DNA of 64,000 nucleotides from Mytilus galloprovincialis (GCF_965363235.1 NC_134845.1:32908154-32972153); one strand, 5' to 3'; numbered from the stretch's first letter, positions 53,601-61,379 are shown. Program-made: numbers and translations. Notes: generated by a model from the letters alone, not told the origin.

Positions 53601-56436
53601 TTTTCATCAGAGCGTCACTGGTTAATCTTGTAAGGACGAAACGCGCTTCTGGCGATATAAATGTTAAACTTGGTACCTTTTGCTACCTATTATTGGTGTG
53701 TTTCTCTGTCCTATATGTTCTCCCATTTATCTGTATTGTAGTCCTGTCATGTGGTGTTGTCATTTTATTATTATATTTAACATAGCCATAAAAGCTGTAG
53801 GTTTGGCGTGCCACAAAACCAGGGTCCACCCACCATTTTCTTTTTATTAGAATGTCCTGTACCAAGCCAGGAAAATTACCATTGTTATAATATAGTTCGT
53901 TTCTGTGTGTGTTATATTTTAATGTTGTGTTTCTGTTGTGTCGTAGTTCTCCTCTTATATTTGATGTGTTTCCTTCAATGTTAGTTTGTTACCCGGATTT
54001 GTGATTTGTGATTAACAATCGATTTATGAATTTCGAACAGCGGTATACTTCTGTTGCCTTTAATTGACAACATATTGATTTATGATAACGATTTTTTTTA
54101 CAGGGAACTGACAAAATATTGTAACATAAGGATTTCGTACAAGACAATGGAGGTCTGGGAACTATGTCGTGTGCATTTAAATTGATAATAAAATATGTCG
54201 TATGCATGAAAATAACTTCTCAAACTAGAGAATATGATAATATTATTAGTTACATAGTGTGCTAGTGACCTAATACGGTATATATGGGGTCAGTAAATTC
54301 CATATGGGGTGAGAGCGAAGCTCGAATCCCCATATGGAATTTACTGACCCCATATATACCGTATTACGTCACTAGCACACTATGTAACGAATTTATCTTA
54401 CCGACTATCTTAACGTGTGAAAGTAAGACTAGTGATTCTCAAAATGAGCAAGTCTTCAATACTATTAGCACTAAGAAAATACTTCCATTGATCCTACAAA
54501 AACAGATGCCAACAATAACGACTTGTAAGGTTTAAATGTGTTTTATGAATTTGTTTCAATCTTAATCATCAATTGCTTCGTCTGTTCGAACTTTTAAGAT
54601 TTTTTCTCAGTACCGTTTTGTTTTTTATAAAGGGACATTACACCATTACTAACCGTGTATGAAAGAAGCCCCGCCCCCTTCTTACCTAATAAGGAATATA
54701 AAGGGACGTAACTCCACTACTAACCGTGTATGAGATAAGCCCCGCCTCCCTACTAACCTAATATCAAATATACACGGTTTGCACGCGGACGCTTTTAACC
54801 AATCATATTCCTGGAAATGTATAGGAGGTAAGATAAAACGTGTTGTTAGTCCGCTTACACAAATTGTACTTTGACATATACATATAAAAGCAACGTTTAT
54901 ATTTCAATTTCATCATAACACATATGTATTTATTGATTTGTAAGCAGACACACATATCTGTTAACCGTCAGCGTTTGTATATACTATTACTAGTATTTAC
55001 CGAGATATAGAATATAAAAAATCTAGCATTAAAACATTTTCAATTTCCTTGAAATGTATGTCTTGTTCAAAATTCGAATCATAACAATGGTTATAAGATT
55101 ATCGCTCATATTTGGAACTGATGCAGGTATATTATGAATATGTTACAAAAGTAAGTTTTTCACGCATTATATCAATATCTGTATCATTGTAGATTCACAA
55201 GCTACTGATTTCATCTTACTATTTCCGGACAGTAAATACTATGAACACGCCCAACCTAAAGTATTTTTAACATCAAGCGACTCCGAAGTATTGTCAGCTT
55301 TTGAATTCGGTAGTCATGCCAACCAAAATTTCAGTCTTATACGAGACAAGACTGAATATCTCCTAGATCAGAACGTGCTTATGACAGATGGACTAAAGCA
55401 AGCTGGTTTACAGTTATATGGCCGGTATATTGCGTCTGTATATGGATTTATTCTAAATCCTCCTTACTATCAACATCATTACAGTGACGGATATCTAGCA
55501 ATACCTACTCGTTATCTTGGTACCACTTACATTATTCATTCATTTCAAAACTTAAATTCCCGAAATGTGATCACCCTATCACCAACAAAATCGTACACAT
55601 CAGTAACGGTGAACCTGAAAATCTCTCTTGGTTTTGTAAAGTACAACAATAAACAATATTTTAATGGTGATAATATAACGGTTATAGTGAACAAATATGA
55701 AACATTTCAAATTTCGCTAAATGCAACTTCTGATTTGACGGGAACCATGGTCATAAGTAGCGATCCTATAGCTGTTGTTAGTGGTTCTAAATGTGACAAT
55801 ACAAGTTACAACATAGAATGTAATCCCATGATAGAAATGGTTCTGCCAATTGACCAACTTGATATTGCTTATATAATTCCATATATAAATATACGACCTG
55901 ACAGTGTTGTTAGATTGTTGAGTGTCAACGATACCTTGGTTACGGTTCAATCTAAATATAGCAATAACGTGACAAGACAGATCAAAGGGAGACAATTTTA
56001 TGACTTTCCACATAATGAAGTATCATGTGTTACAGCTTCCGATGATATCTCTGTGATTATCTATCCACAGACCTTCAGTAATGAGAAAGGAGATGCATTC
56101 ATGATGACAATCCCTGGAATCAACCAATACCTACCATATTACCACTTCGTTGTGCCTGAGGGTTTTCTAAGTTATATTAGCATAACTGTAATAGCGGCCG
56201 AATTTAATGACTTCTTGCTAGATGGGCATACTGTTATTTCTGCAGATAAAGTATACACATTGGTTTCTGGCATGTTTAATTATAGTTCCTTCACGAAACC
56301 AATTTCAAGTGGTGAACACACTCTGAAACATAGGTCAGGAATGATATTTGGACTTTGGGTTTATGGAAGTGTGGGCTACGATGCTTATGGATATCCTGCG
56401 GGAATGTACTTTCGACAATTAAATAATTCTATTTGA
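38660..56436 (+). CDS. Secreted protein with two Ly6/uPAR domains and an IgGFc-binding-type domain (9 exons)
   Basis: Splice model: join of 38660-38672, 38920-38973, 41676-41752, 50933-51004, 51321-51414, 52008-52102, 52994-53065, 53339-53558 and 55193-56436; 1941 nt, 646 aa, all phases matching. Residues 1-23 are a signal peptide (VYICLCCAIITSIANG). Ly6/uPAR (three-finger) domain 1 is about 24-103 (ICYNC start, CCSSDLCN end) and domain 2 about 112-190 (LCYQC start, CCNFNLCN end). Both are split at corresponding sites with an identical 72-nt middle exon, so one arose by duplication. A Thr-rich linker leads to residues 234-646 on one exon: an IgGFc-binding-protein N-terminal-type domain (GTTYIIHSF, GTMVISSDPIAVVSG, LPIDQLDIAYIIPY, VPEGFLSYISI, YDAYGYPAGMYF). 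No C-terminal hydrophobic segment or GPI signal is seen, so it is probably extracellular. A recognition or immune role is inferred from the families. Intron 3 holds an intact Ty3 element. Confidence 0.84.
38920..38973 (+). CDS. Ly6/IgGFc gene exon 2: signal peptide core
   Basis: Encodes LQKVYICLCCAIITSIAN. Acceptor GATATTAG, donor G|GTAAGT; phase 1 in and out, 54 nt. Confidence 0.8.
38974..39317. other. Intron 2 of the Ly6/IgGFc gene, first part, no feature seen
   Basis: AT-rich; nothing could be supported before the MITE. Confidence 0.5.
39318..39600. mobile_element. MITE with TTAA target sites
   Basis: TTAAGGTGGTACCCAACACT at the left and its near-perfect reverse complement (AGTGTTAGGTACCACCTTAA, one mismatch) at the right; 283 bp including both TTAA. 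TTAA targets are typical of piggyBac-mobilised elements (established for that superfamily; assignment inferred). No ORF. Confidence 0.85.
40030..40095 (-). repeat. Fragment of the RT-element tail repeat
   Basis: AGGGACAGTCAAACTCATAG and AACGCCATGGCTAAAA are the reverse complement of the 3500-3560 segment. Confidence 0.6.
40480..41280 (-). other. Possible decayed coding block in intron 2 of the Ly6/IgGFc gene
   Basis: Less AT-rich than its surroundings. The minus strand keeps a run with few stops across about 700 bp (for example LSKRSTSNLPMVI, NVNVLQPDNLTSETRL, FDYATSFARQTYGRN). The + strand has a 90-codon frame over part of it. I do not recognise a family; a dead mobile-element ORF is most likely. 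Confidence 0.25.
41676..41752 (+). CDS. Ly6/IgGFc gene exon 3: Ly6 domain 1, first part
   Basis: Encodes GHICYNCADISHPRF, CNHVEQCNIGQ. Acceptor TTTTTGAAG, donor CAG|GTAATC; starts phase 1, ends phase 0 like exon 6. Confidence 0.84.
41805..42617 (-). repeat. 3' LTR of the Ty3 element
   Basis: TGTAACGTGTACACAGG ... AAATCATCACA on the + strand; 813 bp. It contains repeated TACAAATTTGTAC / TTGTCC words. The internal edge (TAACCCACGCCTC) gives a purine-rich GAGGCGTGGG on the element's strand. Confidence 0.93.
42717..47723 (-). CDS. gag-pol: Gag-Pol polyprotein of the Ty3 element
   Basis: A single frame of 1668 aa. Approximate domains: gag 1-360; zinc knuckle CYNCGKFGHLARDC at 372-385; aspartic protease VVDTGATLTLV about 445-455 with GILGLDF; RT with FCVDYRRLN (771-779) and catalytic YIDD (about 872-875); RNase H with LDTDASN and RTDHGSLKW; integrase zinc module (HLGIHKT, CDKCAKRK), DDE core (TDILGELP, IHSDQGRQFES) and GPYKIL chromatin-end module. 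Oddity: after DVFARLKSA the sequence jumps to TKVRFLGHIV. The segment that normally holds LKLxPxKCxxF, about 13 residues and present in the 10.4-15.5 kb relic, is missing in frame. This probably damages RT although the reading frame is intact. There is no gag/pol frameshift or stop between domains. Confidence 0.93.
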   Translation of the reverse strand: MSFNDTIDEYTKQIYDMEEGTTYRNSFVSSTPKDQGVRQKYNIVSRNDSGLGSRGSSLSRKRDHVKVDLPTFNNPNTHKTVKFSQIDLKEGDTLPLPIDNSYIREKDKTDKSKYRHTGNTDNSGVKIKPCQYNGSTSWTDYLSHFEMCALVNNWSENQKGLYLAVSLMGQAQAVLGDLPSEKRQNFSDLVSALEERFAPSSQTELYRVQFKERRQKASESLPELGQSIRRLSNLAYPTAPLDVRETLGKEQFIDALVDSEMRLRIKQSRPKGLNDAVRLAVELEAYNKAENKVREGRGYLRQTMNDDELGREEQSTRSDSPTKDIASWMQTMEKSLSTLTTEIAKLKSSGTNEGPYYAKTRYTQSKRTNKGCYNCGKFGHLARDCRLPRRNQYNYNGNKGDGTVKTLMKTRKQNNRKTNEGAVTTASEDAGMYVKLNVGDIEAKFVVDTGATLTLVSSKLYDMLTPLDKSYLSEVKTSVRSVCGTKLELRGKGRFNLHFGPNMLQSEAVVTDLQVDGILGLDFMKRHNCLIDVKNGHFCIGDFRVDLCFQGSIGCYRVVASEAVVIPPRSEIVINGTVCLAEGQKLPADNALLEANEHAGKDYILTARTLVRSGEKVPVRLMNTELDPKTIYPGTTIAQMSGVEQVLDGNIGSNEQKHDGLRPDLQDLLDRTSDELTSKDKQKVKSLLIENQNLFASSDVDLGRTNLVKHEINTGNARPFKEPPRRTPYHLNKVVNDNLDKMLQKGIIEPSHSPWAAGIVLVKKKDDTYRFCVDYRRLNSVTLNKDAYPLPRIDDSLDHLAGNKWYSTLDCCSGYWQVELAENDKHKTAFATRRGLFQFRVMPFGLCCAAQTFERLMETILAGLQWETCLVYIDDIIVFGKTLDGMLDNLRDVFARLKSATKVRFLGHIVSEEGISTDPDKIKAVKEWPTPTHVTEVRSFLGLCGYYRKFIKNFAHIAKPLHKITEKETKFVWNSECQESFDQLKGKLINAPVLAYPDFNKEFILDTDASNLAVGAVLTQKSDEGLEHVVAYASRTLSKSERRYCVTRKELLAVVCFVKHFKPYLYGRKFTVRTDHGSLKWLLNFKNPEGQIARWIETLGSFEMQIQHRPGVQHRNADALSRIPCKQCGYHSGLENEIASTETENQHDNVNAITRFDSSNDRDDDSEDHDLSLKEIQNNDHDLKIVTKWVETDERPDYKDISDKEFFLRSLWNQWNNLEIRDGLIYRRFEDPATKIVKMQAIIPLSERKKVLQFSHDDKCSAHLGIHKTLAKIRQSYYWPGLQNDVRTYINGCDKCAKRKSPQKSKRAPMALVEANGPMERIATDILGELPETESGNKYILVVSDYYTKWTESFAMPNMEAKTVAKIIVEEVIVRFGVPHWIHSDQGRQFESLLFQEMCCILNIKKTRTTPYHPKSDGMVERFNKTLATMLSSFVEQNQRDWDEYIPFVMMAYRASEHETTGQTPNSLMLGRELSTPLDIMYEMPPSVKDIPAHKWAWELKEKLENSHSFVRGKIKGQMRRQKHYHDLKLSYQNFRKDDEVYVYFPVKKPGMSSKLTSFWKGPYKILDKYGDLTYKVDCGYRGKPQVIHVDRLKKKNKQTLRTESDNNTFVPLDTENYTAENDLIETPYLQEIAVHESTLPDEDVQESSHEGRRTRRKPAWMADYIVK
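47724..48024 (-). other. 5' leader of the Ty3 element
   Basis: Non-coding sequence between the primer-binding site and the gag ATG at 47723; a short leftward-reading leader would include it. No other feature seen. Confidence 0.6.
48025..48048 (-). promoter_or_regulatory. Putative primer-binding site of the Ty3 element
   Basis: Just inside the 5' LTR the minus strand reads TGGTGGCTAGCGGTGGGAT, the usual position and TGG start of a tRNA primer site. I could not assign the tRNA. Confidence 0.55.
48049..48861 (-). repeat. 5' LTR of the Ty3 element
   Basis: Same 813-bp sequence as the left copy with three differences. As the element reads leftward, transcription should begin here. Confidence 0.93.
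48866..50932. other. Rest of intron 3 of the Ly6/IgGFc gene
   Basis: Contains a dispersed repeat at about 49755-49965 (CTGTTCGGTGTGAGCAAAGG, then GAGAGTTGTCTCATTGGCAC) and a poly-A run at 50388-50411. No exon found. Confidence 0.5.
49755..49965 (+). repeat. Dispersed SINE-like repeat tail
   Basis: TGTTGAAGACCGTA and GAGTTGTCTCATTGGCACTC recur in diverged form at 51765-51850 and 57738-57830 and inverted at 19490-19560. Confidence 0.6.
50933..51004 (+). CDS. Ly6/IgGFc gene exon 4: Ly6 domain 1, middle part
   Basis: Encodes VCSLKRVVDIYGE and then TSFNQGCTTIK. Acceptor TTTTGTAG, donor AAA|GTATAA; 72 nt as in exon 7. Confidence 0.82.
51321..51414 (+). CDS. Ly6/IgGFc gene exon 5: Ly6 domain 1, last part
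   Basis: Encodes LCQAKMSLNETGKC and then THCCSSDLCNSDGCGEQ; CC-x4-CN is the Ly6/uPAR signature. Acceptor ATCTTTAG, donor G|GTATAA. Confidence 0.87.
51525..51860 (+). repeat. Dispersed repeat in intron 5 of the Ly6/IgGFc gene
   Basis: ACACCACTGTCCCAGAT, TAGGTGCCTATAACTCAG, TGTTGAAGGCCATACGG and TTGACTCATTGGTAATCAT. The first half resembles 23235-23410, the second half the 49755 repeat. Confidence 0.6.
52008..52102 (+). CDS. Ly6/IgGFc gene exon 6: Ly6 domain 2, first part
   Basis: Encodes APKQQNGTLCYQCNGK and then SCQKVTFCGYDE. Acceptor TTCTTCAAAAAG, donor GAG|GTAGTA. Confidence 0.85.
52994..53065 (+). CDS. Ly6/IgGFc gene exon 7: Ly6 domain 2, middle part
   Basis: Encodes MCHISEESWNGEIIYRSGC, KDNSK. 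Acceptor TTTTTATAG, donor AAA|GTATGT; 72 nt. Confidence 0.84.
53339..53558 (+). CDS. Ly6/IgGFc gene exon 8: Ly6 domain 2, last part, and linker
   Basis: Encodes CARDQYPYP, VRCCNFNLCNE and a Thr/Pro linker ending TTPVLHK. Acceptor TTAAAACAG, donor G|GTATTT. An alternative donor with the same phase lies at AAAAG|GTTACC (about 53528). Confidence 0.8.
53573..54075 (+). repeat. Hammerhead relic joined to a dispersed repeat (intron 8)
   Basis: AGCGTCACTGGTTAATC, TTGTAAGGAC, GAAACGCGCTTCTGGCG and TTGGTACC form a damaged retrozyme junction at 53610-53660. Downstream, GTAGGTTTGGCGTGCCAC, TCCTGTACCAAGCCAGG and AACAGCGGTATACTTCTG match 27960-28430. It begins 14 bp after the exon 8 donor. Confidence 0.6.
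54250..54387. repeat. Fold-back palindrome C (intron 8)
   Basis: TTACATAGTGTGCTAGTGAC...TATATGGGGTCAG...CCATATGGGG, apex GAGCGAAGCTC, and the complement ending ACACTATGTAA. About 60-bp arms with about one mismatch. Same family as palindrome B at 33775. Confidence 0.87.
54405..54532 (+). other. Possible skipped linker exon, not supported by phase
   Basis: One frame reads CESKTSDSQNEQVFN to QKQMPTITT before a donor-like GTAAGG. It resembles a stalk exon and ends in the right phase for exon 9, but no acceptor gives a matching start phase. It is left out of the gene model. Confidence 0.2.
54629..54771 (+). repeat. 71-bp tandem duplication
   Basis: AAAGGGACATTACACC...CTAACCGTGTATGA...AAGCCCCGCC recurs once, 71 bp on, with several changes; intron 8 of the Ly6/IgGFc gene. 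Confidence 0.75.
55193..56436 (+). CDS. Ly6/IgGFc gene exon 9: IgGFc-binding-type domain
   Basis: Acceptor ATTGTAG, phase 1; encodes DSQATDFILLFPDSKYY onward, about 413 residues, stop TGA at 56434-56436. The whole domain lies on one exon. Many NxT/NxS sites suggest glycosylation. The closing GYPAGMYF fits the usual end of the family domain. Confidence 0.88.
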
Positions 56437-56556
56437 AATAATATCACACTCAAAACATTACAGTACTTCGAATTATGATTTTATCTTTCATTTTATTAGA
56501 ATGCCGTTGTATACCCATGTGAGACAAAATAGCATAATACATTACAAAACACTAAA

Positions 56557-56562
56557 AATAAA
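56557..56562 (+). terminator. Poly(A) signal of the Ly6/IgGFc gene
   Basis: AATAAA about 120 bp after the stop codon, in a plausible place for a short 3' UTR. Confidence 0.45.
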
Positions 56563-56964
56563 AGCATGTGAGTATCTTAACATACACATGTGCTTTAGTG
56601 TGGTTAGCGATTTCATAAAAGTCGTGTATCGATGCCTTGGGGATGTAAGGGAGATATCATTATTACTTTACGTGTAGGTACAAGTTCTTGAAATTAATGG
56701 AAACTTCACGTTTTAAATTTCATGCGTCCGAAGCGCTTTTTCTAATTAACCTTCATCAGGAACCCTCAAAGCTCAATATTTGAAAGTCAATGAGGTATAC
56801 TAAAGGAACAGTTGCAGAGCTATATAATAAATAAAAAAAAAAACCATACGTATACTTCGCATGTGATTACGTATTGTTTTCGATTGTTGGGAAGATACAA
56901 AGCTGCGCAATCGTAAGGTTTCACGAATACTCGTCACTCTTCAAAACAACACAGAAGCGCTTTT
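56563..56964. other. No feature seen
   Basis: Ordinary AT-rich sequence after the Ly6/IgGFc gene. Confidence 0.5.
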
Positions 56965-57725
56965 CTACCTCATGAATAGATTACCTTAGCTGTATTTGGC
57001 AAAACTTTTAGAATTTTGGTCTTTAATGCTGATCAACTTCGTACTTTATTCGGCATTTTTAATACCGGCGTCACACATCAGCGTAAAGCTCCGACGTACG
57101 TCGGACGTGTCAAAAAATCATGTACGTTGCCAATACACTAGTCATTTTGGATGCGTTCAACCTGTCAATCATATCTGTAACGTGTGCACAACGAGCTTTA
57201 AGCGTGTATTGGGCGCACGAAAAGCGTGCCTAAGCGTTTATCGGGCGTTCAAGAAACGTATAATGGCGTATGCCTGGTGTTTATCTAACGTAGATGGAAT
57301 GCACGCTACGAAGGAAAAAAACGTTTCTTGGACGTTCTTTTATGGGCTGTTTGTCATCAACACAAATACATGTAACGTATGCATTACGTGTGTGTAGCGT
57401 ACAGGAAGACGATAGACACACACTTGAGCTGGATGAAAATGTTCTTGCGGCTCTAAACATTCCTGGAGTTGTAGCGTTCACCAAGCGCATACCTTTGTAT
57501 TTCGACGTACTTCAAACTATGCAACGCGCGTTTAACGATTGCTTAACGTTCCTCTAGCGTTCAAGTAAAGTATACCGACTTTGTCAATGTTCTCTGTACG
57601 TTTGGTGCACGTCGGTCTATACGCAATTGTGTGACGTCGGCATTACTTTTGTGGATTCGCGCGTCCCTGGTTAGTCTTTTGTAGACGAAACGTGCGTCTT
57701 GCGTATATACAGTCCTATCTATAAT
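56965..57725 (+). repeat. Retrozyme copy split by a MITE
   Basis: The left half (ATAGATTACCTTAGC, GTATTTGGCAAAAC, AACTTCGTACTTTATTCGGC) and the right half (GCGTCCCTGGTTAGTC, TTTGTAGACGAAACG, TGCGTCTTGCG) are the two sides of one retrozyme end. They are separated by the MITE at 57059-57652. Confidence 0.65.
57059..57652. mobile_element. MITE-like insertion with terminal inverted repeats
   Basis: TAATACCGGCGTCACAC at the left and GTGTGACGTCGGCATTA at the right are inverted repeats of about 17 bp with two mismatches. The interior is CG-rich (many ACG/CGT words) unlike the flanks. The open frames inside (for example on + from 56996 and 57294) cross the ends and are not genes. The target duplication is unclear. 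Confidence 0.65.
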
Positions 57726-57734
57726 AAATTAATT

Positions 57735-57830
57735 TGAAGGCCTTACGGTTATCTATAGTTGTTGATTTCTGTGTCATTTGGTCTCTTGAGGAGTGTTGTA
57801 TCATTGGCAATCATACTCCATCTTCTTTTT
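57735..57830 (+). repeat. Dispersed SINE-like tail
   Basis: GAAGGCCTTACGGTTATC, GTGTCATTTGGTCTCTTG and CATTGGCAATCATACTCC; same family as 49755-49965. Confidence 0.6.
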
Positions 57831-59685
57831 TTATATTCAGATTTTGGCATTTTTCTTTATGATTTGAAGTCGCAGTCGCACCAACAAAAAAGTAAGACAT
57901 TCATCAATTTTGAAAACCTTGGCGATGTGCCTCCAATATCTAAATGTAGAGCTTGTTTGCTTCTAATTCTTGTAAATATAGTCTGATATTCAGAAACATG
58001 CCTCTGACTCACAAACATGTCTGTTATATGTTCCAAGACCGATATAACAACGATTCACAATAATAATAACACATAAATAAAGTGAGGTTCTAATGTCTTT
58101 ATTAGGATCACACCTTATAATTAAGTTGTATAATTTGTCTATTCGCAATCAGTATGAATTGATTTGTCACGTAAAACCACACGAATACATTAGTATTATG
58201 ACATTAAAAACAACAAATATTTACAAAAATTATGATCTATTCAACTATGTCATTATAGGCTGGTGACTAAGAACAAAATAAGGAATGAATAACTACCTCT
58301 TACGTTCTTGTCGCTCTTAAAAAAAACACAAAAACAAACGAACACAAGTAAATCAATGTGTATACCAACCCTTTGATAAACAAGTAAGATGGGCAAATTG
58401 CCAACACTTACGTAAATCTTTATTTCGAAAATAAAAAACATATTGTATTTTAGAATACACACAATAATATAGGTTGTGTCATAATGCCAAATGTAAAACA
58501 TACAAAAAATAAGAGCTATATTTCTTTAAACAAAATTTTTATAATTTACACAACACTAGGGACAATTTCAATAATGCATCACTAACGCTCAGTCGAAGTC
58601 GAGGTCGAAGTTGCACACTCGGAGAGAGAACACAATCGGTAAACAACAGATAAGCCGACTTTCGTCGTATCTAGTATTCTATCTTTTCTAGTATTTGGAA
58701 TAATTGGCTAGACATCGCAATGCATCCTCTGTGAGCCAAAGTTTACACCCAGGTATACCACCTCCGTGGAATATTGTTTTTCATCTAGTATTTTCGCTAT
58801 ATATATGCACAATGTATCAATTTCTACATCTTTTGCATGATCTTACGATACTGGTAACTGTATGCATGTAATGTATCTGTCTTTCTTAACATATTTTTTA
58901 ATATTCTGAATTTGTCGTGATATGATCTCTTATTTTTAGGCTAACAATATTTGTTTTGGCGTTAATATAGAAATTTCAATATCATATACAGGAAAAAATA
59001 TTAATGTTTAAACGCAACGTTGCACGTTTTTTGTTTACTAATTTCCTTTTTTAACATGTTTTCCCCCTTCTATTTGTAATGTCCTTCCCTTCAATTTGTA
59101 ATGATTATCCGTTTTAGACATAATTTACATGTTAAGTAATAAACAAGGTAAAACGCATCAGTTTATTGTATTCGGGAAAGGAAACATACGAAAGAGAACA
59201 CAATTCAGTTATATTTCTGTAATAAATTTATAGGAAAAACAAGGTAAGACACATCTATAAGCAAAATTCTTCTAAAGATTAATATGATTTTTATATGTTA
59301 TCAAAAAACTGAACGTCACATAGTTATAATATTTGCACCAAATTACAAAGATTTTATGAAAACCGTTCTAACAAAGTAATTCTTATCACAAAACACATAA
59401 GAATTGAATAGTTTTATCCTGGCATTTTTTTATTTATTATTTTGTACTATTGTTTTCATGTTTTTATTGGACAAGAAGTAAGGGACTAGCAAGCGGGTTC
59501 TACCTTTGGTTTTGAAAGTAGTACATGTACACATTCTTGTAATTTAGTTAAAACGTTGCCACTGCATAACCCTACATCGTCCAGTGCACCTTTTTAGTTA
59601 ACTATACGGTATTCATATGCTTATCATTGAAGTTGGTAAGGTAGTAATAAAAGTATGTGCTGACATGGATCAGAGAATTTAAACA
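57831..59685. other. No feature seen
   Basis: AT-rich with short open frames only; no repeat family or exon recognised. Confidence 0.5.
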
Positions 59686-59804
59686 ATGAAATTGACATTG
59701 TTTACCAATATTTTGATCAGTTTTATCATTTATCCCTTCATTGTATCATCAAGAGAAAAGACAAAACACCACAGGAGTAATAATCCTTACTCTGCAACAC
59801 CATA
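59686..59804 (+). CDS. Small signal-peptide-like ORF, hypothetical
   Basis: 39 codons: MKLTLFTNILISFIIYPF, then IVSSREKTKHHRSN and a TAA. It looks like a signal peptide followed by a short basic stretch: a small secreted peptide, or the first exon of a gene whose donor I could not place. No neighbour supports it. Confidence 0.25.
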
Positions 59805-60044
59805 AAGTGCATGGTTGAAATATTACGATTGATTGTATATATAGGTATTCCATTTATTCCTTCGTGTAACTTAGTGAACGTGAGAAACACTATCAGCTAT
59901 CCTCTTCTGCTTAGATCCATTAATCGTCTTCTTCAGTATACGAATAGGACAACCAGTGTCCATTCGATTAATGTGTATTGAGCTGTTTACTTTTAGTTAA
60001 CTTTCCTTTTTAATTTTTCCACGGAGTTCGAAATGTATTTTAGA

Positions 60045-60195
60045 AGTTTTGGTCCTGAATGCTCTTCAACTTCGTACTTTATTTGACCTTTTTCACTCTT
60101 GTAATTCGAGCGTCACTGATGAGTTTTTTTGTAGACGAAACGCGTTCCTGTCGAAAATAGAAAATTTTAATCATGATATCTATCAAAAGTTTATT
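60045..60195 (+). repeat. Retrozyme end with hammerhead relic
   Basis: CCTGAATGCTCTTCAACTTC, GAGCGTCACTGATGAG, TTTTTTTGTAGACGAAACGCG and TCCTGTCG. Both core boxes (CTGATGA, GAAA) survive at 60108-60155, but stem II has lost pairing. Confidence 0.6.
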
Positions 60196-60314
60196 TACAT
60201 GAACAGTGAAATTATTATTGATAATTTCCATGATAACATTTACAAAGAATATTTCGAAAGTTGCCTAATAATTTTTATATCAATTTAAACATCTTTTATA
60301 TTGTCTAATTAGCT

Positions 60315-60410
60315 ATCAAAAGGTACCAGGCTTTTAATTTATTACGCCAGAGGCGCGTTTCGTCTACAGTGACGCTCAGATCAAAATAGTTATAAAGCCA
60401 ACCTAATATA
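60315..60410 (-). repeat. Retrozyme end, inverted, stem II deleted
   Basis: The minus strand reads GAGCGTCACTG directly joined to TAGACGAAACGCGCC, so the CUGAUGA box and half of stem II are deleted; CTGGCGTAATAAATT and CCTGGTACC follow. Confidence 0.65.
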
Positions 60411-61009
60411 GGTTTATTGCATTCAAGATGTCGTATTTTATTTGTTTTCATCAGAAATTAATAGTTGTATCTTTATTTCTTCCAGTGTAATCTACCAGCT
60501 TTACAAAGTAAGTGAAGTTGGTAACTATCGCCATGAAATATATATTCAAAAATCCAGTTATAACCCGATAACCCGAATGACCTAGCTTGCAAATTCGTAT
60601 CATACTGAATAAAAGACACCATAAATATATATAAATAATAAGTACAAGATAGTTAGGCAACAGCCTGAATCTCACAAATATTTATATTTAAGCAATGTGA
60701 ATTCTGACTTAAACTAGAAGTCAATTCAGGTGCCTTAATATGGGTAACGTGTCTGCACTAAACTCAATATAACTTGATAAAAGGGCATACCAAACAGAAC
60801 ATACAAAAAACACAAATTTAATGTGCATATTTATTAAACATAATCACCAAACTCTTATGAAATGCAATAAGAGCGGAGAAACGATGTTTGAACTGTTAAA
60901 CATTTTTATTGAACACTGCACCATGTAGAAGGCGTCAGTCGTACTTTGAGTCGTAGGCGCTAAATGATTTTTAAAGATTGATAGTGATATTAAGTTGTTG
61001 GCAGATGGT

Positions 61010-61260
61010 ACTACATTGCAGTAACTTTACTTTCCACTATATAGATGATCTTCTCTCACTTAATAATTCAAATGTGGTAACATCTATCCAGAAAACATTG
61101 ATTCAACAGTTGCAGTTCAGTCTGTCCCATCCATTGACTCAAAATTAGCAATGAAGATCGCTTAAAAACACAACTTTACGACAAAGAGATAGTCTCGGAT
61201 AAAAAATTGTGAACTCTCCATTAATAAGTAGGAACATTCTTGCAGCGCCTACTTACCAAA
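61010..61260 (+). mobile_element. Relic of an RT-element ORF, YIDD region
   Basis: One frame reads NFTFHYIDDLLSLNNSN (the RT catalytic box), and about 200 bp later SPLISRNILAAPTYQ appears in another frame. It belongs with the C-terminal relics at 3147 and 26764. Confidence 0.5.
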
Positions 61261-61379
61261 TATAAATATCACGTAGGTGATTCGTTATTCAAGGGCTTTT
61301 TTAATATTATTTCCTTGATAGAGGTTTGCTGCTCACAAGCTATTAAGCTATTTTGAATCAATGTTTAATTTATTTACAG

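Noticed and set aside
54405..54532. Linker exon between exons 8 and 9 of the Ly6/IgGFc gene
   Set aside because: No AG acceptor gives the required start phase, while exon 8 joins exon 9 directly in phase.
57281..57557. Open frames on both strands around 57.3-57.5 kb
   Set aside because: They lie inside the CG-rich MITE, overlap each other on both strands and cross into unrelated flank.
60475..60515. 22-nt microexon between TTCTTCCAG and GTAAGT
   Set aside because: Good splice signals, but too short to judge and no flanking exons.
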